Below are positions 5,369-6,913 of a stretch of DNA of 6,913 nt, piece by piece. The translations under genes were made by a program, and so were the position numbers. The stretch is from an uncultured Eubacteriales bacterium. Its GTDB lineage: Bacteria > Bacillota_A > Clostridia > Oscillospirales > Acutalibacteraceae. The notes beneath the pieces were generated by a model. The model was not told the DNA's origin. It saw only the letters and a program-made list of their open reading frames with translations, and searched no databases. The first letter of the stretch is position 1. The number at the start of each line of letters is the position of its first letter. The stretch is taken from assembly GCA_934454005.1 (NCBI GenBank), contig CAKSGI010000097.1:1-6913 (forward strand). Reading direction: 5' to 3'.

Positions 5369-6553
5369 ATGAAATTAAACTTTAAATGGCAATGGTGGAA
5401 GAAGAGAGATCAAATTGATGCAGAATCATTTGATCATCTTTTAAAGGTTCATTTTGCAGAAAATAATTTTTCGCGAGAAGATGCACTTAGTTTGCCGGCT
5501 GTAGCTTCGAGTGTTGATCTAATTTGTGGAACAATTGGTATGATTCCGATAAAACTTTATCAGCAAGTTGATGGAAAAAAAATCGAAGTTGAAAATGATA
5601 GTCGTGTAAAACTTCTTAACAAAGATACAAAATCAACATTAGATGCTGTCCAATTCAAGAGAGCATTAGTAGAGGATTATTTACTTGATAAAGGCGGTTA
5701 TGCGTTAATAAAAAAGAAAAGAAATACTATTGATTCGTTAGTTTACATCGAACCTAAAGAAGTTACAATTGTAACTAACGCCGATAAAACTGATCCTAAA
5801 ATTAGTTTTATGATAGATGCCAATGAATATAAACAGTGTGATGTTTTAACAATTTTAAAAAATACCAAAGACGGTGGTTCTGGTGTTGGTGTTGTAAATC
5901 AAGTTTCGAAGGCTTTGGAAACATCATTTAGAACATTATTATATCAATTGAATCTTGTTAAATCAGGTGGTAATAAAAGAGGCTTTTTAACAAGTGAGAA
6001 TCCACTTGGCAAAGAGGCATTTGATAAATTAAAAACTGCTTGGAAAGAATTGTATGCAACAAACGAAAATAATGTATTAATTTTAAACAAGGGTTTGAAC
6101 TTTAAAGAGTGTTCTAATTCGAGTGTTGAAATGCAACTTAAAGAATCACGCGAAACTTTAAATAATGAAATTTGTAATATTTTTCACATAAGAGATAAAT
6201 ATTCTGATACTTTGAAAGAAGCTATAATGCCAATAATAAGTGCGATAGAGTGTGCTTTAAACAGAGTGTTATTGTTGGAAAAAGAAAAAGATAGTTATTT
6301 TTTTGCGTTTGACTTGAAAGAAGTTTTAAAGGCCGATTTAAAAGAAAGATTTGAGGCTTATAAAATTGCTAAAGAAACAGGTTGGATTACATTAAATGAA
6401 ATTAGATATCTTGAGAATAAAGATACTATTGAAGGTTTAGATGTGATAGCGATGTCTTTAGGGAATGTAATTTACAATACAAAAACACAAGAATATTTCG
6501 TGCCGAATACGGATTCAAATAAATCTTTTGAGGGAGGTGATGAAAATGAATAA
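5369..6553 (+). CDS. Portal protein, HK97 family
   Basis: A 394-residue portal subunit. Portal rings of twelve sit at one capsid vertex, form the DNA channel and dock terminase and the head-tail connector. AGGAGGTGA (5355-5363) is eight bases from the ATG at 5369, so this start is chosen over GTG 5360, which lies within the binding site itself. After a short Trp/Lys-rich N-terminus come the family-typical ALSLPAVASSVDLICGTIGMIPIKLYQQ (about 33-60), DYLLDKGGYALIKKKR with LVYIEPKEV after it, and the later SALECALNRVLL-like segment (SAIECALNRVLL). The C-terminal part has LKADLKERFEAYKIAKETGWITLNEIRYLE, the usual end of this fold. The size is at the compact end of normal. It follows TerL directly and its end overlaps the protease gene by eight bases, so expression is coupled to the head operon. 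Confidence 0.93.
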   Translation: MKLNFKWQWWKKRDQIDAESFDHLLKVHFAENNFSREDALSLPAVASSVDLICGTIGMIPIKLYQQVDGKKIEVENDSRVKLLNKDTKSTLDAVQFKRALVEDYLLDKGGYALIKKKRNTIDSLVYIEPKEVTIVTNADKTDPKISFMIDANEYKQCDVLTILKNTKDGGSGVGVVNQVSKALETSFRTLLYQLNLVKSGGNKRGFLTSENPLGKEAFDKLKTAWKELYATNENNVLILNKGLNFKECSNSSVEMQLKESRETLNNEICNIFHIRDKYSDTLKEAIMPIISAIECALNRVLLLEKEKDSYFFAFDLKEVLKADLKERFEAYKIAKETGWITLNEIRYLENKDTIEGLDVIAMSLGNVIYNTKTQEYFVPNTDSNKSFEGGDENE

Positions 6554-6913
6554 TAAGTTTTATCAATTCAAAAACCAAACAGATAACAGTTCTGATTTGT
6601 ATGTTTATGGTGCAATTACAACGAGCAAAGATGATGATTGGTTTTCAAGTGAGAGTGATGTTGATTTAACTGATTTTAAAAGTGTTTTAGATACTTTGGC
6701 TAATAATAGTATTTTAAATATTTATGTTAATAGTCCTGGTGGATCAGTTTTCGCTGCGTCAACGATGGTTTCGATGTTACAACGTTAAAAAGAAACCAAA
6801 ACTATCACTATTAATGCTTATGTCGATGGTTTAGCTTCAAGTGCGGCATCATTTTTGATTATGGTTGCTGATACAATAAATGTGTATCAAAATTCAATGT
6901 TAATGATGCATAA
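6546..6913 (+). pseudogene. ClpP-like prohead protease, interrupted by an in-frame TAA and cut by the window end
   Basis: This is a ClpP-related (S14-type) head maturation protease, which cleaves scaffold and capsid proteins inside the prohead. The start is ATG 6546, eight bases after GGAGG (6533-6537); the 6528 and 6540 alternatives are before or on top of that site. The N-terminal part is normal: LYVYGAITT (18-26), then IYVNSPGGSVFAASTMVSML (59-78), where NSPGGS is the ClpP substrate-strand/oxyanion region. Codon 81 is TAA (6786-6788). The same frame then continues without a break as KETKTITINAYVDGLASSAASF, supplying the nucleophile (Ser99 in GLASSAAS), and reaches MLMMH with the expected catalytic His122 at the window edge. 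The 80-residue product lacks both and cannot be an active protease. A single base change (for example TTA, CAA or AAA to TAA) explains this; no frameshift is involved. The family call is firm; whether the stop is real is not. Confidence 0.85.

Noticed and set aside
6786..6788. TAA reassigned to an amino acid in this phage
   Set aside because: TAA terminates several other genes at sensible lengths next to the following starts (for example 711-713, 1589-1591, 2086-2088, 6551-6553), so global recoding does not fit.
1..6913. tRNA genes, CRISPR arrays, insertion sequences, integrase or attachment sites
   Set aside because: No cloverleaf-like segment, spaced repeat array, transposase or integrase motif was seen by eye in either strand. 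Absence of an att site cannot be proven without the flanks.

Overview
The window is a piece of a temperate-type tailed phage or prophage (siphovirus-like, HK97-fold head) from an A+T-rich Gram-positive host, most likely a Firmicute. The support is low G+C by eye (not computed), strong AGGAGG-type ribosome binding sites, a Gram-positive-style lipoprotein signal, and the gene order HNH nuclease - small terminase - large terminase - portal - ClpP-like prohead protease. All genes lie on the + strand. TAA, TAG and TGA all serve as ordinary stops, so the genetic code looks standard.

Layout: (1) bases 1-998 hold four small, tightly packed genes of unknown function, mostly helical or coiled-coil, which look like the tail of the early/regulatory region. 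(2) Bases 1028-2088 hold a three-gene membrane cassette: a lipoprotein, a 32-residue peptide that is essentially the N-terminal helix of a type IV pilin with its prepilin-peptidase motif, and a single-pass membrane protein with a charged helical tail. The middle gene fills the gap between its neighbours exactly and is the most unexpected item here. (3) Bases 2109-2615 encode an ArpU/RinA-like sigma-region-4-type regulator, the usual late-gene activator at this place. (4) Bases 2616-2741 are a control region: two 9-base direct repeats 11 bases apart, a near-consensus promoter with a 17-base spacer, and then an intrinsic-terminator-like hairpin within the predicted leader of the late operon. (5) Bases 2742-6913 are the packaging and head module: HNH endonuclease, a C-rich gap that is a candidate cos site, TerS (P27 family), TerL, portal, and the start of the prohead protease.

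The genes fit one programme. The regulator would switch on the promoter just downstream. HNH, TerS and TerL would then cut and pump DNA through the portal, and the protease would mature the head. The protease frame is broken by an in-frame TAA (6786-6788) ahead of its catalytic Ser and His, with intact homologous coding continuing in the same frame to the window end. Either this copy is a decayed prophage or the base is a sequence error.

Family assignments rest on reading motifs by eye. No database search was possible.
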